A stretch of 64,000 bases of DNA from Macrotis lagotis (taxonomy: Eukaryota; Chordata; Mammalia; Peramelemorphia; Peramelidae). The DNA is taken from contig NC_133661.1 of NCBI RefSeq assembly GCF_037893015.1, forward strand, positions 223,413,489 to 223,477,488, read 5' to 3'. Below are positions 45,940 through 57,254 of this stretch, in pieces. Both the position numbers and the translations under genes were made by a program. The notes under the pieces were generated by a model. The model saw only the letters and a program-made list of their open reading frames with translations, ran no database searches and was not told the DNA's origin. Within the stretch, counting starts at the first letter, position 1. Each line of letters starts with the position of its first letter.

Positions 45940-46915
45940 ATTCCTTACCAAGACAAACCATTCTATTTGTACAAGCAAATCCTTTCTGTCTTGTCTCTTC
46001 CAGTAGATTATCCCTTCTGTCATCTCCACTCTATCATTTACCTTTAATCTCTTCCTTTCTACTGGTTCCTTCCCTACTGCCTACAAACATGTTTTTGTCT
46101 TCTCCTTCCTCAAAAAAAATCTCTTGATCCTTACATTCCAGCTTTCATCCATCTTATATATCTTTTGCCATTTGTAGCTAGATTCCTTTTGAAGACTATC
46201 TACCACAGATATCTCTACTTTTTTCACTCTTTTTAACCCCCAACAATCTAACTTCTGATCTCCTAATTCCATTGAAATTGCTCTGTCCAAAATTATCAAT
46301 GATTTCCTAACTGCCAAATCCAATAGCATTTTTTCCCCTCAATCCTCATTCTTCTTGACCTCTCTGTGGCTTTTGACAGCATTGATCATGCTTTACTTGA
46401 TATTCTCTTCTCTCCAAGTTTTCAGGACACCACTTTCTCCTGGTTCTCCTTCTACGTCTCTGATTACTTTTTTCATTCTCCTTTGCTGGATTCTCAGCTA
46501 TATCATACCTATTAATGTGAGCATACCAAGTGTCCTTGGCTCCATTCTTTTCCTTCCTTGCTACTTTACTTGGGGATCTCATTAGATCCCATGTATTTAA
46601 ATGTAATTTTTATGGTAATGATTCTTACATCTACCTATCCAATTCAATCTCTCTATTAACCTCCAGTCATATCTCTAACTGCCTTTCAGATATCTCTGGC
46701 TGAATATTCAGTAGGCATTTTAAAACTAAATATATTCCAAAGTAAATTTGTCCATCTTTCTCCCCCAGGTTCAAATCCTAGGTGTCATCCTTTATTCCTT
46801 TCTCACACTATCCATCCAATCCATTATATATCCAAAAAATCTGTCATCTCTGAAACATTTCTCAAGCATGGCCCTAGGGTCTAGCATGTCATAGGTGCTT
46901 AATGTTTACTGATTA
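45940..46915 (+). repeat. L2/CR1-type reverse-transcriptase fragment
   Basis: Sense-strand remnants of a CR1-clade reverse transcriptase. LDLSVAFDSIDHALLDIL (about 46360-46412) matches the family motif LLDLSAAFDTVDH, and VSIPSVLGSILF (about 46518-46553) matches the VPQGSVLGPLLF motif. The FADD box is not preserved. Frameshifts occur throughout. Confidence 0.8.
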
Positions 46916-46919
46916 CTGA

Positions 46920-48420
46920 CTAGTCAGGAGACTTCTTATTTGCTTCAGGTTATCAGTCTCCTTTTGCTTTTACTCTTTCCTGTAAATCAACTTTGAGCTG
47001 GCTAATGAATGTAATCACAGTTACCAAAGGATTTATGATTTCTAAGGGAGAAATCATTAATCTGCCACTTTTTCACCCACTCTTTAACAAATAAATGGAA
47101 TACATTTATCACTTTTCTCAGACTGGGGAGTTTTCATAAACTCTGCCCATAACACTACAAAGGGTAATGGTCAATAATTTTCTTTGTATAAAAGGGAACA
47201 GAACTAAAAGGTGAAAGGATAAAGTTCATTGGCTATATAATAAGATGCTTTTTCAGGAGCAGAAAACAGTTTCTATCTCTCTCTGAGGTTCTTTCCTTTT
47301 TGGAAGGAGAAAGAGATAAATCTCAGAGATGTTGCTCAGTTGGAAGGAAAACATCTTTCCCAAGCTCAAAAGTGGTGCAGAAGGGTAATATCTGAGGAGC
47401 ACTCAGGTTATCACATCAATCATTATCAGATAAAGAAAATGAAAAATTGCAATCTGCCTTGAAGCAATAAATACATGGGAAAAAGAGAATGTAAGATTGT
47501 GCTCCTAGGAAGGAGGATGGAGGACTAAAGTCTATTTGGTATATAGTACAGCTTTTATGTTAGTAATAAGAGGAAAAAAGTATAATGCAGGCTGGTTCAT
47601 CTGATAAGTTTGGAGAGTAGATTAACAGAGATAATTGCAGGTGAATCAAAAAACAAAAATGGTTGAGAACAGAAAATTGAAAAAAGGGGTCAGGACCTGG
47701 ATAGATTGCAGATTAATAGCCACCTTGAGTAAGAAAACAAGGTTTTAAAGCAAAATACTACAGGTTATAGGTTAAGGGATAAGAAAAATAAGAAATAACT
47801 CAAATTAAGGGCAAAGATGTGATGCATTCATTGGTGAATATTAGTTGTTACAGTTGAATACCAAGTATTTCAAGAAATGTGGTATTAAAGATATCAATAC
47901 AAAGGAAAGATAAATTAATTTTTAATGTAAACCAATGCTTAAATTACAATGGATGTCATATTGTGTTTTGACTTGAAGTCCTCATAAAGCGGGAGGAAAA
48001 TCTGAGACAATAAGTGAAAATTAGATGTAATGGGGGACTGGTTAATGAGAGTCCTGTCCTGGGTTCATGTGCAATAATAGGTTCTTTCTGATGCCAATTC
48101 ACGTTGGTGGTAGGGTGAGTCTGCTGTTTAATGTTTAAGAAGATCCTATTCTCTAGTTCTGACATGAATAGGTGTTATGTGACTATTTCCTACTGATTTA
48201 CTGAAAGGTGAAAAAGTCTTTTGATCAGCTACTGAGCTAAAAAAGTGAGCTTACAAAAATTTGCAAAAAGAAACTCAACCTTTTTCCTTCCTGTTGGACA
48301 TGAGGTGTCAGGAGGCCTCTCTGAACTCCAGAGGGCTGGCAAATGGATAAATGTATGTTTCCTAGGCAAGCTTGTGTCTTGAATAAAACAGCCTTCTATT
48401 TGAGTCTTCTTTCCACTGGT
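46920..48420. other. No gene recognised
   Basis: About 1.5 kb of unassigned sequence. The frame at 47956-48165 - has no domain that I recognise. Decayed retroviral DNA is possible but unsupported. Confidence 0.35.
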
Positions 48421-48424
48421 GCAA

Positions 48425-48570
48425 GGCATTGTGAGAAGTGCTTACTATATACAAAGCACTATATAAATAAAATATCTATATATCTACATCTATATATAAA
48501 TAAAAAATTAAGTTGGTCACTCCTCTCAAGAAACTCACAATTCTAATAGGGGAGATAACACAGGAATCTG
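48425..48570 (-). repeat. L2 3' end, antisense
   Basis: 'gtgcttactatatacaaagc', 'ctctcaagaaactcacaatt', 'aataggggagataacac'. Confidence 0.6.
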
Positions 48571-48699
48571 TGTTTTTCCAAAGATGTTTTCCACTGTTTA
48601 GCCACAAGTCAGATAGAAATGTCCTAAGGTCCTTAGGGTACAGTAGTAAAGTCAATGGCAATCTTTTTTTAAATATCATTTCCATTGTTGTTGTTTTCC

Positions 48700-48965
48700 T
48701 TAAGGATATGATTTCTCATCTCAGACACTTAATAATTACCTAGCTGTGTGGCCTTGGGCAAGCCACTTAACCCCATTTGCCTTACAAAAACCTAAAAAAA
48801 AAAAGGATATAATTTCTCTTTCATCACACTCAATTTGGATCATTGTACAACATGGAAACAATGTAAAGATTGACAAATTGCTTTCTGTGGGGGTGGGGTG
48901 GGGGAAGGGAAATAAGATTGGGGGAAAATTGTAAAACTCAAAATAAATAAAATCTTTAATAAAAA
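48700..48965 (+). repeat. L1 3' UTR end, split by a SINE
   Basis: 'aaggatatgatttctc', then after the SINE 'catcacactcaatttggatc', 'gtgggggtggggtggggg' and 'aataaaatctttaat'. Confidence 0.85.
48720..48804 (+). repeat. 5'-truncated tRNA-derived SINE in L1 tail
   Basis: Begins 'tctcagacacttaataatt' and ends in an A-tail. The L1 phrase aaggatatgatttctc is repeated after it (aaggatataatttctc). Confidence 0.88.
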
Positions 48966-48969
48966 AAAT

Positions 48970-49625
48970 CAGTTGCACCATTTGATAATACTAAGGATTT
49001 TGGTGGCAAGAAGTTTCCTTTCCCAATCTTCAAATTGCCAGGTTGAATTTCCATAGGGTGCATCTTCCCATGAGGATAATTAGAATATTGAGCTGAAAGT
49101 ATGTTATTTTAGAGGCTCTGAGGTTCGTTCCAGGCTGTTTCTGTCTAGGTGTGAGGGAAGGTGGTGGTTACAGCAGTGTAAGAGGTTTAATTTTCCTGGC
49201 ACAGTCTGCCTCCTTATTCTCCGTTAGGCTGAATTGCTGCTTCATCTCAGCTGGCTTGTCTGCCTTATGAGTTGGTTGATGTTTGATGAGGAAAGGATGT
49301 TCTTTGTCCACCAGGGCTGGATGACAAGCAAGACTAGTGGTCTAGAGGGTGGGGTGGGGTACAGTCAGTCATTCCTAGCCTACCTTTGACAGCAATTGGT
49401 CAGCTGATGGAACCAGTGGAGATGAAGATGAAGTTATTCTTATAGTGATTTCTCCCCTCAATAATGGCTGTGGGGGGTTGGGCTTAAAGCAGTTTTGGTG
49501 ATTTGGTGGACAATGTTATTCCCAAAGCTCTTTGGTTCAGGATTTAAATGGGTGATAATGGTCAAGGATGATGGTGGTGAGGTTTTACTTACCTGATTCA
49601 TGCTCCTTTCTGTCATCCCCCCAGG
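48970..49625. other. No gene recognised
   Basis: Unassigned sequence, mildly GC-richer than its surroundings. A decayed coding remnant on the minus strand is conceivable, but no domain is recognisable. Confidence 0.35.
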
Positions 49626-49639
49626 GATGACAGGAATGG

Positions 49640-50095
49640 GATGGGAATTCAGGGAAGCTTGGAAGGATTTGCATGAACAGATGTTGAGCGAAATGAGCAG
49701 AACCAGAACACTGTACACCCTAACAGCAACATGGGAGTGATGATCAACCTTAAAGGACTTGCTCATTCCATCAGTGCAATAATCAGGGACAATTTCTGGG
49801 TATCTGTGATGGAGAATACAATCTGTATCTAGAGAAAGAATTGTGAGTTCCAACAAAGACAAAAGACTATTACCTTTAATTAAAAAAAAAACCAAACCAT
49901 TATCTTATTATGTAATCTTGCTATCTCTTTTATTTTTTTTTCTTCTTAAGGATATGATTTCTCTCTCAACACATTCAATTTAGATCAATGTATAGCATGG
50001 AAACAATGTAAAGACTGACAAATTGCCTTCTGTGAGGGGGGCAAGATTAGGGGAAAAATTGTAAAATTCAAAATAAATAAAATCTTTCACAAAAA
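49640..50095 (+). repeat. 5'-truncated L1 3' end
   Basis: 'gaattcagggaagcttggaa', 'gagcagaaccagaacactgt', 'gatgatcaaccttaaaggac', ending 'ataaataaaatctttc' plus A-rich. About 450 bp of ORF2 end and 3' UTR. Confidence 0.85.
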
Positions 50096-50099
50096 AAGA

Positions 50100-51200
50100 A
50101 AGAAAATGAGCTATTTACTTGTCCATTGACTATAGCACCTAGGGAAGTGAGTTGAGTGGCAGAAATGTTAATAGCAATCACTTTAAGTTGGAGTCCATTA
50201 TTCCCAAGGAATAAGGAAGTATGAGGAGACAGTTTGCTATGCTTGGGGGTACAGGGGGATTTGGTGGTACTTCTATTCCTGTTATATCCTCCAGCTTTAT
50301 GAAAGTTTATTGGTTTTATTGGTTTGTGGTTAATAAGGAGTGATCAATTGGTTAAAATGATAATGGGGCACTAATCATTGGTACTGATGGCATGGAGAAG
50401 TTATTAACAGGTACTGGCAAATGAAATTGAGAGCACAACAGAAAAGGGGCTAGATAACTTGCAGAACCCTTTTACTCCTTCAAAAATTTACCCGCCGAAG
50501 AACTGTGAGGGGAAGATAAATTAAAATTATGAATGAAAATTACATGTTAAGCTCTTGTTATATATCACATATTTCAAGTACTAGGCTAAGCATTGTGAAT
50601 CCAAATAGAAAAGCAAGATTGTCTCTGTTCTTAAGGACTGTGTATATGCTTGTGAATGAGAAGACTCAACCTTGCCCTTATAAATTACTCATTCTGAAAT
50701 TTTAAAAAAAAATTCTTTTCTTCACTTAGAAGTTGCAGTAACCTACACATTAAACAAAATGAAATAAAAATAGACAAAGGAAGTAAGAATTGTAAGCTGT
50801 TGGTAAGGTAAATACTGACACTATCCCCCAACCTTTATTTTTATTTAGGAAGATTTTGTTCTCCACTGAGCTTTTTTTTTTCTCACTTTGTTCAACTCAA
50901 CTTTAAATTCTTAAAAAATAGCCTGGGGGCCCTTCCTTCCAATCTAGGCAAGATCGGAGAAATGGTGAGTTTTTGAGAGGATGAAAACATTGCTAGAGAT
51001 TCAGAAGTTAGATAAATATGGGGAGTTGAATTATTTTATTGTGTTATCTGTAGATAATCTGATGCAATTAAGAAAGGAGAAGAAACCTTAGTGAAAGGTT
51101 TAGTGAAACTTCTGAAATTGTCCAGATGTCTTCTATGCTTTTTTAGTTGGTATGTTTTAATACTATTTATTACTGTTTTCTGGTTGTATTTTACTGTTCT
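50100..51200. other. No gene recognised
   Basis: Unassigned. About 50540-50650 resembles an antisense L2 end ('caagtactaggctaagcatt'). Confidence 0.35.
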
Positions 51201-51204
51201 CAAG

Positions 51205-51312
51205 GCAATTTATCATCTATAGCAACAAATACTGTTGTGACAACTGAATCATCTAGTGAAGATTTGAAGGCCCAATTTGGTGGAAGTCAAAACCACTTCC
51301 ATTCTTCTCAAG
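51205..51312 (+). other. Exon-like segment, 36 codons, unidentified
   Basis: A 108-bp segment preceded by a pyrimidine-rich tract ending in ctcaag and followed by AAG|gtaaag, good acceptor and donor contexts. It is a multiple of three and open in frame (Ser/Thr-rich, starting after the acceptor with NLSSIATNTVVTTESSS). I recognise no protein family. No partner exons are seen nearby, and the open frame runs on past the donor to 51701, so chance is a serious alternative. Confidence 0.2.
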
Positions 51313-51719
51313 GTAAAGAAAGTAAGTCACTGATGTCAAGAACACCATCATCTTCAGGGTTGACAATTAACAATGAGAAATGTTGCTTGGTGAACTTGCT
51401 TTTGGAAATGCATGGTGAGATAATGGAGGGGTCCTTTCCCTCTATCTGTATATTCTCATTATCTAGACATTCTCGAATCAATTCATTTCTTCCAAAGATA
51501 CAAGTGAAGAAGAAAATTGCCTTCTCAACCTCAAAGACAAAGCCAAAAGAAGGCTGCACCAATTTTATACTTATCTGGCATAGATGTTACTATGAAGAGG
51601 ACAAGAAGTTAGAATTAATGGAAAACTCACTTCCTCCCCTCCTTGTGAGTCCCTTTCTCCCATTAATTAGTTCTTCCATTTTGAGCAAGGACTCAGAATA
51701 AATATCAGTCATTCTTTGG

Positions 51720-52240
51720 GTTTTACCACCATGCCTACTTGATCCTCACCACCTTTTCTGATACTCTTTAATGTGTTATCTTCCCCCCGCTGTCTTCCTT
51801 TTTTTACTGGTATTTATATCCTTAGTGTTTAGCACTATCCCTGGATCAGAGACAGTTCTTAATAAATCCATGTTGGTTAACTGGCATAGAGGTCATAATA
51901 GTAGGTGTATTTCTCAAGTATAAACTTGGATCTTTGCCCTAACTACTTGTCAGAGTTCCAGTTCCATATTTCCAGAATAGCTATTAAGACATTTCTAGTT
52001 GGATATCTGGTTGAAACAGATTTCTCAAACTCAACATGAACTTAACCTTTTTCTTTCCTAGCCAGCCTCTCTGACCAACTTGTCTCTTTCTTTTATTGTG
52101 CCATCAATCACTATTCCTATCACTCAGGTTCAATATTTACTTCCATATTTGATTCTTTCCTCTCTCTCTTGACTTCCAAGTTAATTCAACTACAATAGCT
52201 TCTAAATTGATAGCCCTTTCTCTAACTGTCTCTATTCTAA
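51720..52240 (+). repeat. L2 LINE, left part of split copy
   Basis: A 3'-tail-like piece at 51720-51890 ('tagtgtttagcactatccc') is followed by L2 ORF2-derived sequence at 51990-52240 ('ctcaaactcaacatgaactt', 'caactacaatagcttcta'). The L2 text resumes after the AURKA retropseudogene. Confidence 0.65.
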
Positions 52241-52857
52241 TTTTTTTTACTTTTAAACAAAGTCTTTAATAAATTGGTAGGACAGTCAACATTCAAACAG
52301 TGTTCCTAGGGATTTATCAGTTTGGTTCAGATTCAGACCACATGATAAAAGCCTCCACTTACCCAATAAATTAAATAACAACATTTAGGGTTATTGGAAA
52401 GTTATTGCATTGTCCTTTAAAAGACACCAAGATGAAGACAATTGTAGTTCAACTTTCTCAGCAAAATCAATATTCTGTGTTTAGGGCACCTTACCTCTTT
52501 GACAGCTCCTCTGTCTACCTTCCTCAAAGCACTGAGCCAATAAGCAACAAGAATTTGTGTTTTGCTTTTATTCCTTCAACTGTCTTACTTTTAAATGATG
52601 TTTAAGCATAGTTGTTTTCTCACTTACCTAAGAGAAATGAAGATTACAACTAGTGCATATTAAGGTATTGACAATTCAAATTAATCCACCCCCACCCCCC
52701 AACAGTCCAGGTGGAAGACACTTTCTCAAAACTACATCAAACTTCAATAGCTTTTCTAGTATGGTAACATAGTAACCTTGGTTCAAATTTCCTAGAAGAC
52801 AAGAATCTTAAGATTTTATGTGTTTGATTTTTTGCTTTTTTGGATGCTTAGTATTTT

Positions 52858-52985
52858 TTTTTCCAAGGCAATGGGGTTAATTGACTTAACCAAGGTGACA
52901 CAGCTAGGTAGTTAAGTGTCTGAGGTTGGATTTGAACTCTGGTCCTCCTGACTCTAGAACTGATGCTTTATCCACTGTGCCACCT
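52858..52985 (-). repeat. tRNA-derived SINE near the AURKA pseudogene C-terminus
   Basis: Diverged antisense SINE with an imperfect TSD ('tgcttagtattttt' and 'tgcttggtgatttt'). Confidence 0.82.
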
Positions 52986-53372
52986 TGCTTGGTGATTTTG
53001 AAGAATTTTCTATGATCCAAGCTGAGATAAGAAGGCTTCTGCTTCAAAAGTCTTGAAATGGCCTCCCTAGTCCCTTTTGTTACAAAGTCAAGGAATTTAT
53101 ATAAAATATTTCTGTAAGTTTTTTGATAGGTTTCTGCCTCAAAAGGAGGTTTTCCAACTAGAAATTCATAACACAGAACTCCAAGACTCCATAGGTCCTC
53201 CTTTTCATCATGCAGCCTGCCTTCAATAATCTCTGGAGGTAGCTAATCAAGTGAGTTACAAAAAGTTGTTCTCTCCTAAGTGAGGAAGCATGAACTGACC
53301 AGTCAAAATTTGTACTCTTCAGCTCTCCCTGTGATCCAAGTGGTAAATTCTCTGGCTTAAAATCTCAATGAA

Positions 53373-53534
53373 GGGGGCAGCTAGGTGGTGCAGTGGATAG
53401 AGCACCGGCCCTGGAGTCAGGAGTACCTGAGTTCAAATCCAGCCTCAGACACTTAAAAATTACCTAGCCATGTGGCCTTGGGCAAGCCACTTAACCCCAT
53501 TGCCTTGCAGAAACTAAAAAAAAACCAAACAAAT
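53373..53534 (+). repeat. tRNA-derived SINE inside AURKA pseudogene
   Basis: Sense SINE near consensus that splits the catalytic-loop coding remnant. Perfect 14-bp TSD aaaatctcaatgaa at 53359-53372 and 53535-53548. Confidence 0.95.
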
Positions 53535-54289
53535 AAAATCTCAATGAAAACCTCTTTTGAGTGTCAATATGATAAGGCATCTACTCATTTTATGCCATAA
53601 GTAACTATTCTTTGTTCATCAAACTTTGAAAGATTTTAAAGTTTTCTATAGACTTATCTATGAGGTGCATATTCTAGAATTAGAATTCTTGTGGCATTAA
53701 GAAAATAAGCATATAATCTCAGAATATTAGGATGACTAAAATGACACTGTATTTCTACTTCTAACCTCAGCTGTTCAACTCCTTTCTCCAAATGGGCCTT
53801 AAATAGCCCTTTAAGTGCCAAGATAAACTTGTTTTTCTTCTCTTGTGCCAAGTAAACATTTTCAAACTTTCCTCTTCCCAAAGGGTGACCAACTTCAAAG
53901 TCATCCAATGCTCTCTGCCTTTTTTGTTTCCTCATTTTTTTTCTGCCTTGGTGTCTCTGCCTTTGGTGTCTGAGAATGCTCAGAGTTTAGAGTGCTCTTT
54001 GGTGCTCTTGATGTAGGATGAATTGCAGGTGCTGTCTGTAACTTCCATGGCAATTGAGTCTGAATTGTTTTATGACTTGAGACATTCTTTTGTGCATCAG
54101 AAGAAACTAGAAGATTATTTGAAGAACATAAGACTCGCCAAGCTTGTCCACTCTTGGCCCATAACTGATTCTGAGAAGAAATCTGCTGAGTCATAGGCAC
54201 ACATTTTGGACCTACCCTAAGTAGAGTTGTCTTGATGCTAGGTCCTGAAACACTGTTTTCTTTACATTTGTCTATTTTTTGACTCCCTC

Positions 54290-54480
54290 CTGCCTCAAGT
54301 CAGGTCTGCTTAGAAGATTGCTGGAAGGGAGAAAATTCTCTAATTTGTTTTTGCACATTATTTCTGGAATAGCTTTCATTGGCTCCCTATAGTCCATGGT
54401 ATAAAGAACAAACTTGATCTGGAACTCAAGGCCTTCACAATATAGTTCCAATCTATGGTTCCAGGCCATCCTTGACTATT
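54290..54480 (+). repeat. L2 LINE, right part of split copy
   Basis: 'cattggctccctatagtcca', 'gaactcaaggccttcacaat' continue the L2 sequence interrupted at 52240. Confidence 0.7.
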
Positions 54481-54484
54481 ATGT

Positions 54485-54925
54485 AACACTAAGTGTTATT
54501 GTGGGGCCTGAAGGCATTGTTGTTCTTAGTGAGTCAGGCACCATGGATAAATTAACAGGTAAGGTTTATAATGTGGTGTTGTGAACTAAAAAGACCAGGT
54601 TCATATTAATATGTCCTTAAGAATATAATTATGAAACATATGAAAGACATATCATTTTCCCCTTTCCCTTTATTAGAGAACCAAAAAAAATCTAACAATG
54701 TAGGAGTTGGCATTCTAGTCCTGTGTTAGGAAAGTTATTATACCCTGTGTGATTTACCAAGCTATCCATACACCTCAAGCTTTCACCAATGGACCCAAGG
54801 AAATACACATATTTGGATCAATTATAGGAATTTATAAAGAATAACTTATTGTGTAAGATATTTTATAGTAGAATCAAATAGTACACCTAGAAACAGCAGT
54901 GAATGGTATGGGTAATATGAAAATT
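54485..54925. other. No gene recognised
   Basis: Unassigned AT-rich sequence. Confidence 0.4.
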
Positions 54926-54929
54926 GCTT

Positions 54930-55400
54930 TCTGGTGACTGCCCTTCATAACCTAGTCGCCCCCTACCTTTCTAGTCTTCTTACACCTTACTCCCCAACAC
55001 ATATTCTTTGATTCAGTGACAATGGCCTCTTGGCTCTTCCATCAACTCATCACTTCACCTCTCATCACCAGGCAATTTTCCTGGCTGTCCTCCATGTCTG
55101 AAATGCTTTCCTACCTCCACTTTGATTCCTGACTTCCTTAGCTTCCTTTTAAGTCCCAACTAAAACCCTACCTTCTGCAGAAAATCTACCCTTTCTTAAT
55201 TCCTGTGTTTTCCCTCTCTTAATTACTTTCTAATTATTCTGTATATGGCTTGCTTTTTCTATATTTGTTTACATGCTGTCTCTCCCATTAAATTGTGAGC
55301 TCCTTGAAGGCAGGGACTGTCATTTGACTTTTTGTATTCCCTAGTCCTTAGCCTAGAGTCTGGCACATAAATGTTTATTGATTGATAGGAGCAGCCTATT
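54930..55400 (+). repeat. L2 LINE 3' end
   Basis: Well-preserved L2 end: 'cttcataacctagtcgcccc', 'cagtgacaatggcctcttgg', 'attgtgagctccttgaaggc', 'gtctggcacataaatgttta'. Confidence 0.85.
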
Positions 55401-55404
55401 CCTA

Positions 55405-56390
55405 ATTAACTGTGCCTCCTCATTTTGTCCTGGATTCCCTGTGACCTACCACCACTAGCTCCCACTTTTTACTCCTCCATGCCTAATGTCAAAACTATCT
55501 ATCTTTCTGGATCTAATTAAAAAACTACTTGTGTAGTGGTAGCCTATTTGAAACTACCTCTGATCATCTCAACCCAATTCTAACAAAAGGCAGCACACAT
55601 GCCATAATACATTGTTTTGTATATATACATTTATATATTATAAATATAAGAAAACCTTTTATTATTTATCTATACTATTTGTGTATTTTTCCATAATTTA
55701 TATACAAACACACATTATATATGTATATCTATTTGTGGGGGGTATGTATATGCCTAATCTTCTCCAATGAGATTATAGGCTCATGAAAGGCAGAAGATCT
55801 GATATTTTTTGGATCTTATGCTGCCTCTAGTTGGTTCCTAGAGCAGACAATAAATATTCCTCAAAGGAATAAAATTCATGCTTATCATTAATGGTGGGCT
55901 TGGAATTGACAAGTATCTTTCCTGAAGTTTTCTAAGCAGTCTGCAATTTCACCAAGAGAAAAAGGAGCAGGAGAGAAGAAACTTAGGACTCCCAAACTAT
56001 GGGCAATCCCCATACCAAGAGTCTTAAGGAGTTTCAATTTTAGCTCTAATAAAACAGGGCACAAGATGCCCAGGGCGGGGATTTCTCTTAATTCTGTACT
56101 CATGTCACATGTACTTTTCATATGCCATTTATCACATACTAGCATACGTTATAGTTAGTTACCAAAGTGTCAGCAATTCATAGTTTGAAGGAGCTTCATA
56201 TATGTCTTACCCGTCCAAAGAGATTATAAACATGTGGAGGTCAGAGCTGTCTTAGACCACTTTTCCCCTTCTCTGCTGGGTTTACATGGCACCTTGCACA
56301 TAGCAGAGTAGCAATCATTTGCTCCACATTCCTATTAATATTTGAAAGAATCATGTTTTAAGGATTGCAACTATAAAGATTAAACGGCTA
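55405..56390. other. No gene recognised
   Basis: Unassigned. The minus-strand frame at 55888-56145 (85 codons) has no domain that I recognise. TA-rich DNA at about 55620-55760. Confidence 0.4.
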
Positions 56391-56400
56391 CTGCTTTGTT

Positions 56401-56564
56401 GTTATTTTTTTAGGTTTTTTTTTCTTTTTTGCAAGGCAATGGGGTTAAGTGACTTGCCCAAGGCCACACAGCTAGGACATTATTAAGTGTCTGAGGCTGG
56501 ATTTGAACTCAGGTCCTCCTGACTCCAGGGCCGGTGCTCTATCCACTGCACCACGTAGCTGCCC
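56401..56564 (-). repeat. tRNA-derived SINE (WSINE1/MAR1-type)
   Basis: Full-length antisense SINE. TSD ctgctttgtt at 56391-56400 and 56565-56574. Confidence 0.94.
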
Positions 56565-56704
56565 CTGCTTTGTTAACTTAATATTGATCTGAAAAGTCAT
56601 TTCTCTTGGTGCCCCTCTGCCTGATTATTTCTGCTTTGTGCAAGATAGCCAAAGTAAAGAAACAAGCTCTCTCACTCAGTCCCAACTTGAGCATGGCTAA
56701 CCAA

Positions 56705-56805
56705 CAGGCAGTCAACAAGCATTTAATTTTGTATTTGGTATGAACAAATAGACAGAAAACAGAATCCATGTCCCTCAAACAGGTCATATTCTACTGGGTG
56801 TAAAG
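56705..56805 (-). repeat. L2 3' end, antisense
   Basis: 'caacaagcatttaattttg' then 'ccctcaaacaggtcatatt'. Confidence 0.5.
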
Positions 56806-57084
56806 TTAGATACCATAGTTGGAATAGATGTCTGTAAACAATGAATGTATTCCTCACAATTGGACTCAGTGGACCTAGTTTTGTGGTATCACTGGGAAAG
56901 AAAAAGAAACAGAAAGAAAAGAAAGATATACAGGGACCAGGGAAATGTGGAGTTGCAGAAGAAGATGGAGATAAGGAGGCTGAGAAGAAAAATGAGAGGG
57001 GGATGCCCACTCATTTAATTATTGTAGAGATGGGTACTGTTTGCATATTTCCTGGATTATAGTAATGGATCATGGGTGATAGAA

Positions 57085-57250
57085 TGGGAAAGACCTCAAG
57101 AAATCTTTTAGTTTAACTCAATGCCTGAAAGTGGGTATCATTCTCATTTTATAGATAAAATAATTGAAGCAAAGAAAAAGGTAAGTTATTTGCTCAAGAT
57201 GGAACAGCTAGTAAATGGCAGAACATTCATATACAAACTTTTAGACAGGA
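57085..57250 (-). repeat. MIR-like fragment
   Basis: 'ctcattttatagataaaata', 'agttatttgctcaagatgg' and 'cagctagtaaatggcag' resemble reverse-complement MIR. Confidence 0.55.
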
Positions 57251-57254
57251 AAGA

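Larger units (their letters stand above)
52241..54285 (-). pseudogene. AURKA: AURKA processed retropseudogene
   Basis: Intronless, decayed copy of Aurora kinase A mRNA on the minus strand. The N-terminal part is recognisable (KENSVSGPS, TQQISSQNQL, SGQAWRVLCSSN), but the start codon is ATA at 54273-54275. The kinase domain follows: glycine-loop [11 protein letters not shown] (second Gly changed to Glu), [11 protein letters not shown] with the conserved Lys, and [11 protein letters not shown]. Frameshifts then scatter KPENL, the DFG-region remnant and the C-terminus (about 53.0 kb). The rest looks like 3' UTR with ATTAAA (complement of 52265-52270) and a short A-tail (52241-52248). It split an L2 and was later hit by two SINEs. 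It is non-functional. Confidence 0.93.

Noticed and set aside
49458..49895. Minus-strand frame as a retroviral gene remnant
   Set aside because: Its first half is antisense L1 3' UTR. The remainder shows no diagnostic motif.
51147..51701. 184-codon + frame as an intact gene
   Set aside because: No recognisable domain. The start lies in an AT-rich, intron-like stretch before a better splice acceptor. Only the 108-bp exon-like part is kept, as a weak lead.
53654..54200. Two minus-strand frames as a functional Aurora-like kinase
   Set aside because: The start codon is lost, frameshifts occur, the catalytic loop is split by a SINE and there are no introns. It is a retropseudogene.
55888..56145. 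85-codon minus-strand frame
   Set aside because: No recognisable family, splice partner or promoter. Length is within chance expectation.
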